In this document: piece by piece, positions 1 through 6,188 of the stretch
Numbering within the stretch: the stretch's first letter is position 1
Layout: every line of letters begins with the position of its first letter
Assembly: GCA_022013395.1 (NCBI GenBank)
Contig: JAKLQL010000568.1
Coordinates: 1 to 8,183 of the forward strand
Direction of reading: 5' to 3'
Origin: Acetobacterium sp.
GTDB lineage: Bacteria > Bacillota > Clostridia > Eubacteriales > Eubacteriaceae
Length of the DNA stretch: 8,183 nt
Position numbers and translations under genes: made by a program
Notes under the pieces: generated by a model
Databases searched by the model: none
Seen by the model: only the letters and a program-made list of their open reading frames with translations
Told to the model about the DNA's origin: nothing

Positions 1-1
1 A

Positions 2-133
2 AAATCAAGCTCGTTTTTATGTATGACATTGATTTCACTGGCGTGCATGGTTTTTGTCATTGTGATGTATCAAAGCGTTTTTGGCATAGAAGTTAAGAAA
101 GGATTGGATGGAGAAAGCTATGAGATTAATTGA
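2..133 (+). CDS. C-terminal tail of a probable membrane protein, truncated by the window edge
   Basis: The frame starting at base 2 is open from the window edge to a TGA at 131-133, giving 43 residues. They begin with a strongly hydrophobic stretch (SSSFLCMTLISLACMVFVI, then VMYQSVFG) followed by a short charged tail ending DGESYEIN. This looks like a last transmembrane helix plus a short tail of a membrane protein, possibly a transporter, but the family cannot be named from so little. Its stop codon lies 11-13 bases inside the next gene if that gene starts at 120, which suggests translational coupling and one operon. A short open frame can arise by chance, so the call rests on hydrophobicity and the overlap. 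Confidence is moderate. Confidence 0.45.
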   Translation, partial: KSSSFLCMTLISLACMVFVIVMYQSVFGIEVKKGLDGESYEIN

Positions 134-1145
134 AACAACCAATGCCGTAGGTCATGTTCTCTGTCAGGATATTACCCAGATCATCAAAGGGGTCACCAAG
201 GACGCGGTGTTCAGAAAAGGCCACACGGTCAGAGCCGAAGATATCCCGGTCTTATTATCGGTGGGCAAAGAAAATCTTTACGTCTGGGAAAAAGAATCAG
301 GGATGCTTCATGAAAATGAAGCGGCTGAAATCCTCTATGACCTTTGCAAAGGCGAAAACATGAGACCCTCAGAAATCAAAGAAGGCAAAATCGAACTCAT
401 CGCCACCTGTGATGGTGTACTTAAAATTGATACGAACAAAATGAATCGGGTGAATGCACTCGGCGAGATGATGATTGCCAGCCGGCACGGCAATTTTCCG
501 GTGAAGGCCGGGGATCTGCTGGCAGGAACTCGGGTCATTCCTTTAGTCATTGAAGAAAGCAAAATGAATAAGGCCAAAGAAGTGTGTGGGGAAGGATCGA
601 TTTTTCAGATCCGGCAATATGTCCATAAAAAAGTGGGGATTGTCACCACCGGTAGCGAAGTCTTCCACGGTCGGATTGAAGATACCTTTACGCCAGTGAT
701 CAAAGAAAAATTATCAGAATATGACGTGGAAATGATCGGACATCTTATTTCAAATGACAATCACGAAATGATTACCCAGTCGATTATGGCATTACTGGAA
801 CAAGGCGCTAACATGATCATCTGCACTGGGGGAATGAGTGTCGATCCCGATGACCGGACCCCTCTGGCGATCAAAAATACCGGCGCAAAAATGATCACTT
901 ATGGTGCCCCGGTGCTTCCCGGAGCGATGTTTTTACTGGCCTATTATAAAGGCAACATCCCCATTGTGGGCCTTCCCGGGTGTGTGATGTATGCCAAACG
1001 GACCATCTTTGATCTGGTCCTGCCCCGGATCATGACCGATGAACGGCTGCGAATCGGAGATTTTACCGTTTTGGGTCAAGGCGGGCTTTGTCTCAATTGT
1101 GACCTCTGTACCTATCCGAACTGTGGCTTTGGAAAAGGCGTCTAG
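120..1145 (+). CDS. MoeA/MogA-like molybdopterin-binding protein with C-terminal cysteine cluster
   Basis: The product is 341 residues, probably cytoplasmic. Residues 1-50 resemble the MoeA N-terminus (AVGHVLCQDITQIIKGV, then FRKGH and EDIPVLLSVG). Residues about 172-320 form a MoCF-biosynthesis (MogA/MoaB-type) fold, marked by VGIVTTGSEV, the molybdopterin-binding signature TGGMSVDPDD (236-245) and GLPG (284-287). The tail carries C324, C327, C330 and C335 (C-x2-C-x2-C-x4-C) just before the stop, which could bind a metal or an Fe-S cluster. Proteins of this type are common in clostridia beside XdhC and other molybdenum-hydroxylase maturation genes, so a role in cofactor insertion or modification is likely but not shown here. 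I chose ATG 120 over ATG 108 because GGAG at 110-113 is 6 bases upstream of 120 and the family normally starts at this point. The site serving 108 (AGGA 100-103) is only 4 bases away. The next gene follows after 49 bases. Confidence 0.85.
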   Translation: MRLIETTNAVGHVLCQDITQIIKGVTKDAVFRKGHTVRAEDIPVLLSVGKENLYVWEKESGMLHENEAAEILYDLCKGENMRPSEIKEGKIELIATCDGVLKIDTNKMNRVNALGEMMIASRHGNFPVKAGDLLAGTRVIPLVIEESKMNKAKEVCGEGSIFQIRQYVHKKVGIVTTGSEVFHGRIEDTFTPVIKEKLSEYDVEMIGHLISNDNHEMITQSIMALLEQGANMIICTGGMSVDPDDRTPLAIKNTGAKMITYGAPVLPGAMFLLAYYKGNIPIVGLPGCVMYAKRTIFDLVLPRIMTDERLRIGDFTVLGQGGLCLNCDLCTYPNCGFGKGV

Positions 1146-1182
1146 AAGTATTGGGTAGCTGGGTAGGAATGATGAATGAGAT

Positions 1183-1187
1183 GGAGG
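1183..1187 (+). promoter_or_regulatory. Ribosome-binding site deciding a TTG start
   Basis: GGAGG lies 7 bases before TTG 1195. This strong site, with no competing in-frame ATG nearby, supports TTG as the start of the XdhC-family gene. Confidence 0.8.
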
Positions 1188-1194
1188 TTAGGAA

Positions 1195-2235
1195 TTGAAA
1201 AGTCTTTATGAGCAAATCAGTACCATTAATACGAATGATAAGAGTGTTGTGGCAACGGTGGTGGAAGGTCATTATTTCGGAGAAAAAGCACTCTTTTCCA
1301 AAGGTAAAATTGTATTTCAGTCAGATTCAATGGAATTTCTTCATCTTCATACTAAAATCATTTTAAAAACCACCCGAACCGGAACTATCACCATTGAAGG
1401 TAATCGGATATTCTGCGAAATCCTGGGTGCTGAAAAAAAGCTGGTGATTTGCGGTGCGGGACATGTTTCTATCCCCATTATAAAAATCGGTCGAATGGCC
1501 GATTTTTCGGTAACAGTTATTGAAGATCGGTTTTCATTTGCCAACAATGCCACACTGGCAGGAGCAAACCAGGTGATCTGTGAACCTTTTGAACAGGGAC
1601 TTAAAAAGATAAAAGGTGACAAACATACTTTTTTTATTATTGTGACCAGAGGACATCGTTTTGATCAGCTTTGTCTGGAAACCATCATCCATAAAGAAAA
1701 CGCTTATATCGGGATGATTGGCAGTAAAATCCGGGTAAAAAAAATGAAGGATCAACTGGCAAAAAATAGTGTCGATCCTCAAAAACTGGAAAAAGTATAT
1801 ACACCCATTGGTATGAAAATAAATGCCGAAACTCCGGTGGAAATCGCCATCTCAATCATGTCGGAAATCATCCAGCTAAAAAACAAAAAAGTCCATAGTT
1901 GTGGTTACTCCAAAGAATTGCTTAAGGCAATAAATGGGGATGAGGGACACCAAGAAAAAAAGGCACTGGCAACAATTATCAGCAGAAAAGGTTCAGCTCC
2001 CCGAGAAGTGGGAACAAAAATGCTGATTTTTCCTGACAAAACAATCGAAACCCTTGGGGGAGGGTGTTCAGAAGCAGAGATTAAAATGAAGGCTTTTAGT
2101 ATGTTGTTTGACAATCAACCAAAATCAGAGTTGCATTTAGTTGATATGACTGGGTGGCAGGCTGAAGAAGATGGGATGGTCTGTGGTGGTATCATTGAGG
2201 TGTTTCTGGAAATGATCGAAAAATCATCTAATTAA
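1195..2235 (+). CDS. XdhC-family molybdoenzyme maturation protein, rearranged domain order
   Basis: The product is 346 residues, started at TTG. XdhC proteins bind molybdenum cofactor, assist its sulfuration and help insert it into xanthine-dehydrogenase-type hydroxylases. Residues 82-210 are the Rossmann domain (XdhC_C type), with LVICGAGHVS (83-92) and, further on, IVTRGHRFD and YIGMIGSK. The conserved XdhC/CoxI motifs, normally N-terminal, are here at the C-terminus: GSAPREVG (266-273), LGGGCSEAE (287-295) and DGMVCGG (326-332). Residues 1-80 lack those motifs and look like a diverged leading domain. The order is therefore divergent N-domain, Rossmann, XdhC/CoxI. NCBI uses a name like 'XdhC family aldehyde oxidoreductase maturation factor' for similar-sized clostridial proteins, from memory. 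The partnership with the upstream molybdopterin-binding gene supports a maturation role; the client enzyme is not in the window. Confidence 0.85.
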   Translation: MKSLYEQISTINTNDKSVVATVVEGHYFGEKALFSKGKIVFQSDSMEFLHLHTKIILKTTRTGTITIEGNRIFCEILGAEKKLVICGAGHVSIPIIKIGRMADFSVTVIEDRFSFANNATLAGANQVICEPFEQGLKKIKGDKHTFFIIVTRGHRFDQLCLETIIHKENAYIGMIGSKIRVKKMKDQLAKNSVDPQKLEKVYTPIGMKINAETPVEIAISIMSEIIQLKNKKVHSCGYSKELLKAINGDEGHQEKKALATIISRKGSAPREVGTKMLIFPDKTIETLGGGCSEAEIKMKAFSMLFDNQPKSELHLVDMTGWQAEEDGMVCGGIIEVFLEMIEKSSN

Positions 2236-2240
2236 TCTTC

Positions 2241-2268
2241 TAGAACTAAATTATTCAATAGCCGATTT
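2241..2268 (+). promoter_or_regulatory. Candidate sigma-28 (SigD/FliA)-like promoter for the chemoreceptor gene
   Basis: GCCGATTT at 2261-2268 matches the sigma-28 -10 consensus GCCGATAA/GCCGATAT in six or seven of eight positions. TAGA at 2241-2244 is a 3-of-4 match to the -35 TAAA, with a 16-base spacer against the usual 15. It sits about 30 bases before the start of a methyl-accepting chemotaxis gene, a class often transcribed by this sigma factor. The weak -35 keeps confidence low. Confidence 0.35.
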
Positions 2269-2297
2269 CAAGTAGTTTAATTACTATAAGGAGAACT

Positions 2298-4628
2298 ATG
2301 AAAAGACATAAGAGTTTTTTATTTTCGATAATATTGTCAATGGAAATACCTGCTATTGCTATATTTCTTGTTATGTGCCTGTTGCTAATGATCAATGCCG
2401 GTTCAGATTATGAGCATTTCTTCGGTAATCAGAACAGCGCGCTTATTATTTACGGATTGGGGTTGACAGGAATTATTCTGACAATAACAGTTGTAACGAT
2501 AAAAACCGCAAAAAAAATAACAATTATTCAAGAAATGATTAAAGCCCTATTAATTGGAAATTTTTCTGAAACAGCCTGTTTTAAAACCAATGCGTCAAAA
2601 AGTCAACTAGATGAAATTATTGCAATATGCGACGAAATTAATAATAGAATCAATATAAATACCAATGAGGCAAAACAATTGAGTGTTGGCAAATTTTCTG
2701 TTGGTCAACCAACTAAAGATCAACAGGATTCATTGGATGGCTATTTAGCATCTATCAGTCATTCGTTTTCAATTCTCTCAACAGAAATTGATGGGATATC
2801 TAAACAGATTGAAGTTGGAAACTATTCAAAACGTGGTTCAGATGCACATCTGAGTTATGACTTCAATAAAGTTATCCATGTGGTTAATCGAATTGTAGAT
2901 GCTTTAGAAGAAAGAATAGAATTTCATCAAGCGATACTTGATACACTGCCATTTGCAGTTCATGCGATGGATCTTGATATGAACTGGACATATATGAACA
3001 AATCACTTGAAAATGCGTTACAACAGAGAAGTATAATAGAAAATAGAGAATCAGCAGTGGGAATGCCTTGCTTCAATGCTCACAATCCCCTCTGTCAAAC
3101 CAGTGACTGTGGGATTAGACGTTTAGTTGATCAGAGGCGAAGTGATAGCAGTTTTGTATTGGGAGGTATGTATGTCAAACTTGATACCGGCGTACTCGTA
3201 AATAAAACAGGGAAAGAGATTGGTTTTGTTGAAGTTAGTACCGATGTATCATCATATGCCAGTATTAATGCCTATACAAAAGAAGAAGTTCAGCGATTTG
3301 AAAAAAATCTATTGCGTTTGGCACAAGGAGATTTAAATTTTGATCTTAACATTGAAAAAGCCGGAAAACACACAGTAGAAATTAGCAAGCAATTTATAAA
3401 AATAGGAAAAAGTTTAACATTAGTAAAAGATTCGATTGGAAACCTGATTGATGATGCCACCATGATGACAGAAGCCGCCATTGATGGAAAGTTGGAAATC
3501 AGAGCTGACGAATCCCGATTTAACGGCGGTTGGAAAGAACTGATTAAGGGGATGAACCAGATTCTTCAGGAAATTGAAAAACCATTGCTGGAAGTCGGTG
3601 AGACAATCAATTATATGTCTCATGGAAATCTGAAGGTTGAGGTAACTGGGACATACAGAGGTGGATTTGATCAATTAAAACAGCTGGTCAATGGGATGGT
3701 CAGCCACTTAAATGTCATCATCGGAGATATATCCTATCGAATTGGAGAGTTGGCAAAGGGGAACCTGAATATTGAAAATGCGCAGGAATACCAGGGTGAT
3801 TTTATCAATATTTCAAATGCCTTAAACGGTATCATTGAATCCCTTAATCCGGTCATGCGGGATATCTATAATTCGGCTGAGCAGGTCAGTTCCGGAGCCG
3901 GTCAGGTTTCAGACGGCAGTCAGGCTCTGGCACAGGGCTCCACGGAACAGGCCAGTGCTATCCAGGAACTCACCGCATCCATTACAGAAATCGCCGATCA
4001 GACGAAAAATAATGCCATGGATGCCAATCAGGCCCGGGAACTCACATCAGTAGTGATGGATAACGCAAAAAAGGGCAATGCTCAGATGAATGCCATGCAG
4101 CACTCCATGGTGGATATTAACAGTTCATCCCAGGATATCTCAAAGATCATTAAAGTTATTGATGATATTGCGTTTCAGACCAATATTCTAGCTTTAAATG
4201 CAGCGGTTGAGGCAGCCAGAGCCGGCCAGCATGGCAAGGGCTTTGCTGTGGTCGCTGAGGAAGTGCGAAGCTTGGCGGCGCGGAGTTCGGAGGCTGCTAA
4301 AGAAACCACGGCACTCATTGAAGGATCCATCAACAAGGTGAAAATAGGAACAAAAATTGCGGATGAAACCGCCGCCGCCCTTACGGACATCGTTGCCGGG
4401 ATTGAGAAAGTCACCGATCTGGTGAGCAATATTGCAGTGGCATCCAATGAACAGGCAACAGGGATTGCCCAGATTAACACTGGCATTGAACAAGTGGCTC
4501 AGGTCGTTTCGCAGAATTCGGCAACTGCCGAAGAAAGTGCTGCCGCTAGTGAGGAGATGTCAAGTCAGGCGGAACTGTTAAAGGAAAGTATTAATCAATT
4601 CCAATTAAGGAAAAGAGAGATTTGCTAA
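2298..4628 (+). CDS. Methyl-accepting chemotaxis protein with Cys-containing PAS and poly-HAMP array
   Basis: The product is a 776-residue inner-membrane chemoreceptor that should signal through CheA/CheW. Two membrane helices (about 7-33 and 48-68) are separated by an outside loop of only about 14 residues, so sensing is probably cytoplasmic or within the membrane. HAMP-like segments follow (repeats of the type GNFSE, GKFSV, GNYSK). A PAS-like domain at about 207-318 ([20 protein letters not shown]) carries C258-x7-C266-x4-C271 in [10 protein letters not shown] and SDCGI. A second HAMP-like array at about 330-520 has repeats marked GDLNF, GKLEI, GNLKV and GNLNI. The signalling domain fills the rest, with the near-invariant hairpin tip at 623-670 ([20 protein letters not shown] and onward). 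No C-terminal CheR-tether pentapeptide is seen. AAGGAG at 2288-2293 is only 4 bases from the ATG. GC content rises sharply near 3840, where the signalling module begins. The ligand is unknown. Confidence 0.95.
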   Translation: MKRHKSFLFSIILSMEIPAIAIFLVMCLLLMINAGSDYEHFFGNQNSALIIYGLGLTGIILTITVVTIKTAKKITIIQEMIKALLIGNFSETACFKTNASKSQLDEIIAICDEINNRININTNEAKQLSVGKFSVGQPTKDQQDSLDGYLASISHSFSILSTEIDGISKQIEVGNYSKRGSDAHLSYDFNKVIHVVNRIVDALEERIEFHQAILDTLPFAVHAMDLDMNWTYMNKSLENALQQRSIIENRESAVGMPCFNAHNPLCQTSDCGIRRLVDQRRSDSSFVLGGMYVKLDTGVLVNKTGKEIGFVEVSTDVSSYASINAYTKEEVQRFEKNLLRLAQGDLNFDLNIEKAGKHTVEISKQFIKIGKSLTLVKDSIGNLIDDATMMTEAAIDGKLEIRADESRFNGGWKELIKGMNQILQEIEKPLLEVGETINYMSHGNLKVEVTGTYRGGFDQLKQLVNGMVSHLNVIIGDISYRIGELAKGNLNIENAQEYQGDFINISNALNGIIESLNPVMRDIYNSAEQVSSGAGQVSDGSQALAQGSTEQASAIQELTASITEIADQTKNNAMDANQARELTSVVMDNAKKGNAQMNAMQHSMVDINSSSQDISKIIKVIDDIAFQTNILALNAAVEAARAGQHGKGFAVVAEEVRSLAARSSEAAKETTALIEGSINKVKIGTKIADETAAALTDIVAGIEKVTDLVSNIAVASNEQATGIAQINTGIEQVAQVVSQNSATAEESAAASEEMSSQAELLKESINQFQLRKREIC

Positions 4629-4629
4629 A

Positions 4630-4647
4630 AAGTGTTAGGTTACACTT
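4630..4647 (+). other. Small hairpin after the chemoreceptor gene
   Basis: AAGTGT (4630-4635) and ACACTT (4642-4647) form a perfect 6-bp stem with a 6-base loop just after the stop codon. No T-tract follows, so it is unlikely to be an efficient intrinsic terminator. It might stabilise the 3' end of the message. Read-through into the corrinoid gene remains possible. Confidence 0.3.
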
Positions 4648-4748
4648 AGATGTTTGAGAAATAGAATGAGATGGTTCTGAGGCTATTCGAATTTGGACAG
4701 AAATAAAGGGTGAGATTTTGAATATTCAAAAAAGGAAGGAAACTATAT

Positions 4749-5378
4749 ATGCTAGATCTAAAAGTATTAACACAAGCACTGGGAGATTTAGAAGAAGATC
4801 AGGTAATGGATCTATTGAATGACTTTGTGGATACCAATCCATCAAAAGCAGAAGCTTTGGAGGCTGTTGCCGCTTGTCAGTCAGGAATGGGGATTGTTGG
4901 AGGTTTTTTTGAAAATGGTGATTATTTTGTCGGTGATCTGATTTTTGCCGGTGAACTGTTAACCGAAGCGATTAATATACTAAAACCAGCACTCGGTGGA
5001 GGCGCTGCAACGGTTATGGGCACCATTCTTTTAGGAACCGTTCAAGGGGATTTACATGATATCGGAAAAAATATTTTTAGAAGCTTGTCGGAAGCAGCTG
5101 GATTTGAAGTAATCGACCTTGGTATTGATGTTGCAGCGGATATTTTTGTCGAAAAAGCTCAGCAAATTAAACCACAGATCATTGGGATGAGTGGTGTTTT
5201 AACCCTGGCAATTGACTCAATGAAAGAGATAACCGCGGCACTTAAAAAAGCCGGAATTGAATCGAAAATTATCATTGGCGGAAACCCGGTAACTACGGAA
5301 TCCAGTGAGTTTGTAGGGGCAGACGCTTTCACAACGAATGCCGCTGAAGGCGTAAAAATTTGTCAGGAATTAATATAG
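4749..5378 (+). CDS. Corrinoid (B12-binding) methyl-carrier protein of a methyltransferase system
   Basis: The product is 209 residues, the usual length for MtaC/MttC/MtvC-type corrinoid proteins that carry a methyl group between a substrate-specific methyltransferase and a second acceptor, such as tetrahydrofolate in acetogens. Residues 1-85 are the helical cap domain (MLDLKVLTQALGDLEEDQV, later GDYFVGDLIFAGELL). Residues 88-209 are the Rossmann-like B12 domain. The cobalt-ligand motif is DLHDIGKN with D101, H103 and G106; the cofactor-tail loops are GMSGVLTLA and IGGNPVT. The gene is intact and has a good ribosome-binding site (AAGGAAGGA, 4732-4740). Its substrate cannot be read from the sequence because no intact methyltransferase is adjacent. 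A methyltransferase remnant lies 31 bases downstream, so the original pair has apparently been broken. It may work with methyltransferases encoded elsewhere. It lies 120 bases after the chemoreceptor; a shared transcript is possible but unproven. Confidence 0.92.
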   Translation: MLDLKVLTQALGDLEEDQVMDLLNDFVDTNPSKAEALEAVAACQSGMGIVGGFFENGDYFVGDLIFAGELLTEAINILKPALGGGAATVMGTILLGTVQGDLHDIGKNIFRSLSEAAGFEVIDLGIDVAADIFVEKAQQIKPQIIGMSGVLTLAIDSMKEITAALKKAGIESKIIIGGNPVTTESSEFVGADAFTTNAAEGVKICQELI

Positions 5379-5398
5379 ATTTACCCGGAATTAAGAAC

Positions 5399-5404
5399 AA
5401 GGAG
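5399..5404 (+). promoter_or_regulatory. Retained ribosome-binding site of the decayed methyltransferase gene
   Basis: AAGGAG lies 5 bases before ATG 5410. The site is well formed although the reading frame behind it ends after seven codons, which fits a recently broken gene following the corrinoid gene in one operon. Confidence 0.55.
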
Positions 5405-5409
5405 CTTAG

Positions 5410-5511
5410 ATGATTATAATTGGAGAAAACTAATGGCTCCATTCCGGCGGTAAAGGAAGACATTGAAAAAAGAGCTACGCTTTTATTGCAAATCGTGCGA
5501 TAACAGAGGAA
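5410..5511 (+). pseudogene. N-terminal remnant of a methyltetrahydrofolate:corrinoid methyltransferase (MtrH/AcsE-like)
   Basis: No open frame survives, but pieces of one protein start can be read by changing frame. ATG 5410 gives MIIIGE then a stop at 5431-5433. From 5432, in a second frame, comes NGSIPAVKEDIEKRA. From 5479, back in the first frame, comes AFIANRAITEE. Joined, these read like the start of MtrH/AcsE-type methyltransferases, whose N-termini run roughly MIIIGEKINGSIPAVK followed by a helix with F-I-x-x-R-A-I-x-E. Two small deletions (apparently 2 bases near 5428-5431 and 1 base near 5477-5478) would explain the shifts. Resemblance ends at about 5511, so some 230 codons of a normal gene of about 260-270 codons are missing. 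Its place right behind a corrinoid gene is where the partner methyltransferase is expected. Family assignment is from memory of the motif, not an alignment. Confidence 0.65.
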
Positions 5512-5530
5512 TTTCGATTAAGGTTCTTTT

Positions 5531-6017
5531 TTAGATAAGCAGGCCAGCGGGATCTTCAGTCATGATGCCAGTGGTTCTAAATTTTCGGGCAACATCCATA
5601 AAGTCCATCATTCCCTGGCTGTTCTTCGATCATCTTGGTATTATTGACATAGCTGAAGCTTTCAATCTCTGGGTTGTTTTTTTTGAAGTCAGCCATTAAT
5701 GAAGAAAGCAGGCAAGCGCCAACAGTGATGGTTGCACCTACCCGGACTACTTCTTTGCGACCAGCAACGGACATGTTTTCTTCCAATTCATCAAACTGAC
5801 GGATCACAATGCGAGCCATGGTGCTTAAGTGTTTTCCGGCTTCGGTGATGTACAGACGTTTACCCAGTCGCTCAAAAAGCAGGACATTGTAATAGGTTTC
5901 CAATTCTTTGATGACCTGACTGACCGAGGGTTGGGTGACAAAAAATTGTTTGGCCGCTGCCGACATCGATCCGGTTTCTTCTACAGCAATAAATATTTTT
6001 AAATGACGGATATCCAT
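5531..6017 (-). pseudogene. LysR-type transcriptional regulator, truncated by internal deletion and frameshift
   Basis: The minus-strand frame from ATG 6017 encodes 146 residues to a TAG at 5577-5579, about half of a normal LysR regulator (about 290-300). Residues 1-60 are a textbook winged helix-turn-helix (MDIRHLKIFIAVEETGSMSA, then AAKQFFVTQPSVSQVIKELE), followed by the linker helix and the first strand of the effector domain (VVRVGATITVGACLLSSLMA). Family likeness stops near residue 133 (position 5619). The last 13 residues look like out-of-frame sequence. Shifting frame from 5617 gives 28 residues starting QGMMDFMDVARKF and ending at TAA 5531-5533, a plausible LysR C-terminus. About 130 codons of effector-binding domain would thus be deleted. 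It is divergent from the siroheme reductase gene, its likely target. A DNA-binding fragment might still be made. GGAGGA at 6021-6026 is close (3-4 bases) to the start. Confidence 0.75.
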
Positions 6018-6059
6018 TTTTCCTCCAACATTATTTGCTTGCCATTTTTGATGTATATA

Positions 6060-6091
6060 GGTAATATTTATGAATAATATAAAATAATACC
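6060..6091. promoter_or_regulatory. Inverted repeat, probable LysR-type operator
   Basis: Arms GGTAATATTT (6060-6069) and AAATAATACC (6082-6091) pair at 9 of 10 positions around a 12-base centre. The dyad sits immediately upstream of the candidate -35 of the reductase promoter and overlaps the -10 of the opposing lysR promoter. LysR proteins typically bind an interrupted dyad at about this distance from the target promoter, so I infer an operator for the divergent regulator. AT-rich sequence makes chance dyads likelier, though the GG/CC ends and length argue against chance. Confidence 0.5.
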
Positions 6092-6112
6092 ATTTTACTT
6101 ATAAAGAAGCAA
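6084..6112 (-). promoter_or_regulatory. Candidate sigma-A-like promoter for the lysR remnant
   Basis: Read on the minus strand, TTGCTT (6112-6107) and TATTAT (6089-6084) are separated by 17 bases. The -10 matches 5 of 6 and the -35 only 3 of 6. It overlaps the opposing reductase promoter, an arrangement usual for autoregulated LysR genes. Confidence 0.3.
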
Positions 6113-6122
6113 GAACTATACT
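6094..6122 (+). promoter_or_regulatory. Candidate sigma-A-like promoter for the siroheme reductase gene
   Basis: TTTACT (6094-6099, 4 of 6) and TATACT (6117-6122, 5 of 6) are separated by 17 bases. Transcription would begin near 6129, leaving a leader of about 60 bases. The weak -35 beside a dyad fits an activator-dependent promoter. Confidence 0.45.
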
Positions 6123-6188
6123 AAAACTAACATGTGCATGAAATGTGAAGAAAGTTAAATAAATAGGACCTATTTTTGAGAAAATCAA

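Noticed and set aside
1..107. A molybdenum-cofactor riboswitch upstream of the molybdopterin-binding gene.
   Set aside because: The stretch is open in one frame with hydrophobic coding character and overlaps the next gene's start, so it is better read as the end of an upstream gene.
2236..2297. A terminator between the XdhC gene and the chemoreceptor gene.
   Set aside because: Only very short AT-rich inverted repeats are present, with no stable stem followed by a T-run.
4175..4493. Two minus-strand open frames of about 100 codons inside the chemoreceptor gene.
   Set aside because: They lie opposite the most conserved part of the signalling domain, have no family likeness or ribosome-binding site, and follow from its GC-rich codon use.
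4629..4748. A cobalamin riboswitch or a sigma-A promoter before the corrinoid gene.
   Set aside because: No cobalamin-box-like sequence was found and 120 bases is too short for the full element. TTGGAC at 4693-4698 has no acceptable -10 at 16-18 bases.
5410..5433. A seven-residue leader peptide (MIIIGEN) with a good ribosome-binding site, possibly regulatory.
   Set aside because: The peptide matches the start of MtrH/AcsE-type methyltransferases, and the following sequence continues that protein in other frames. A broken gene explains it better than a leader.
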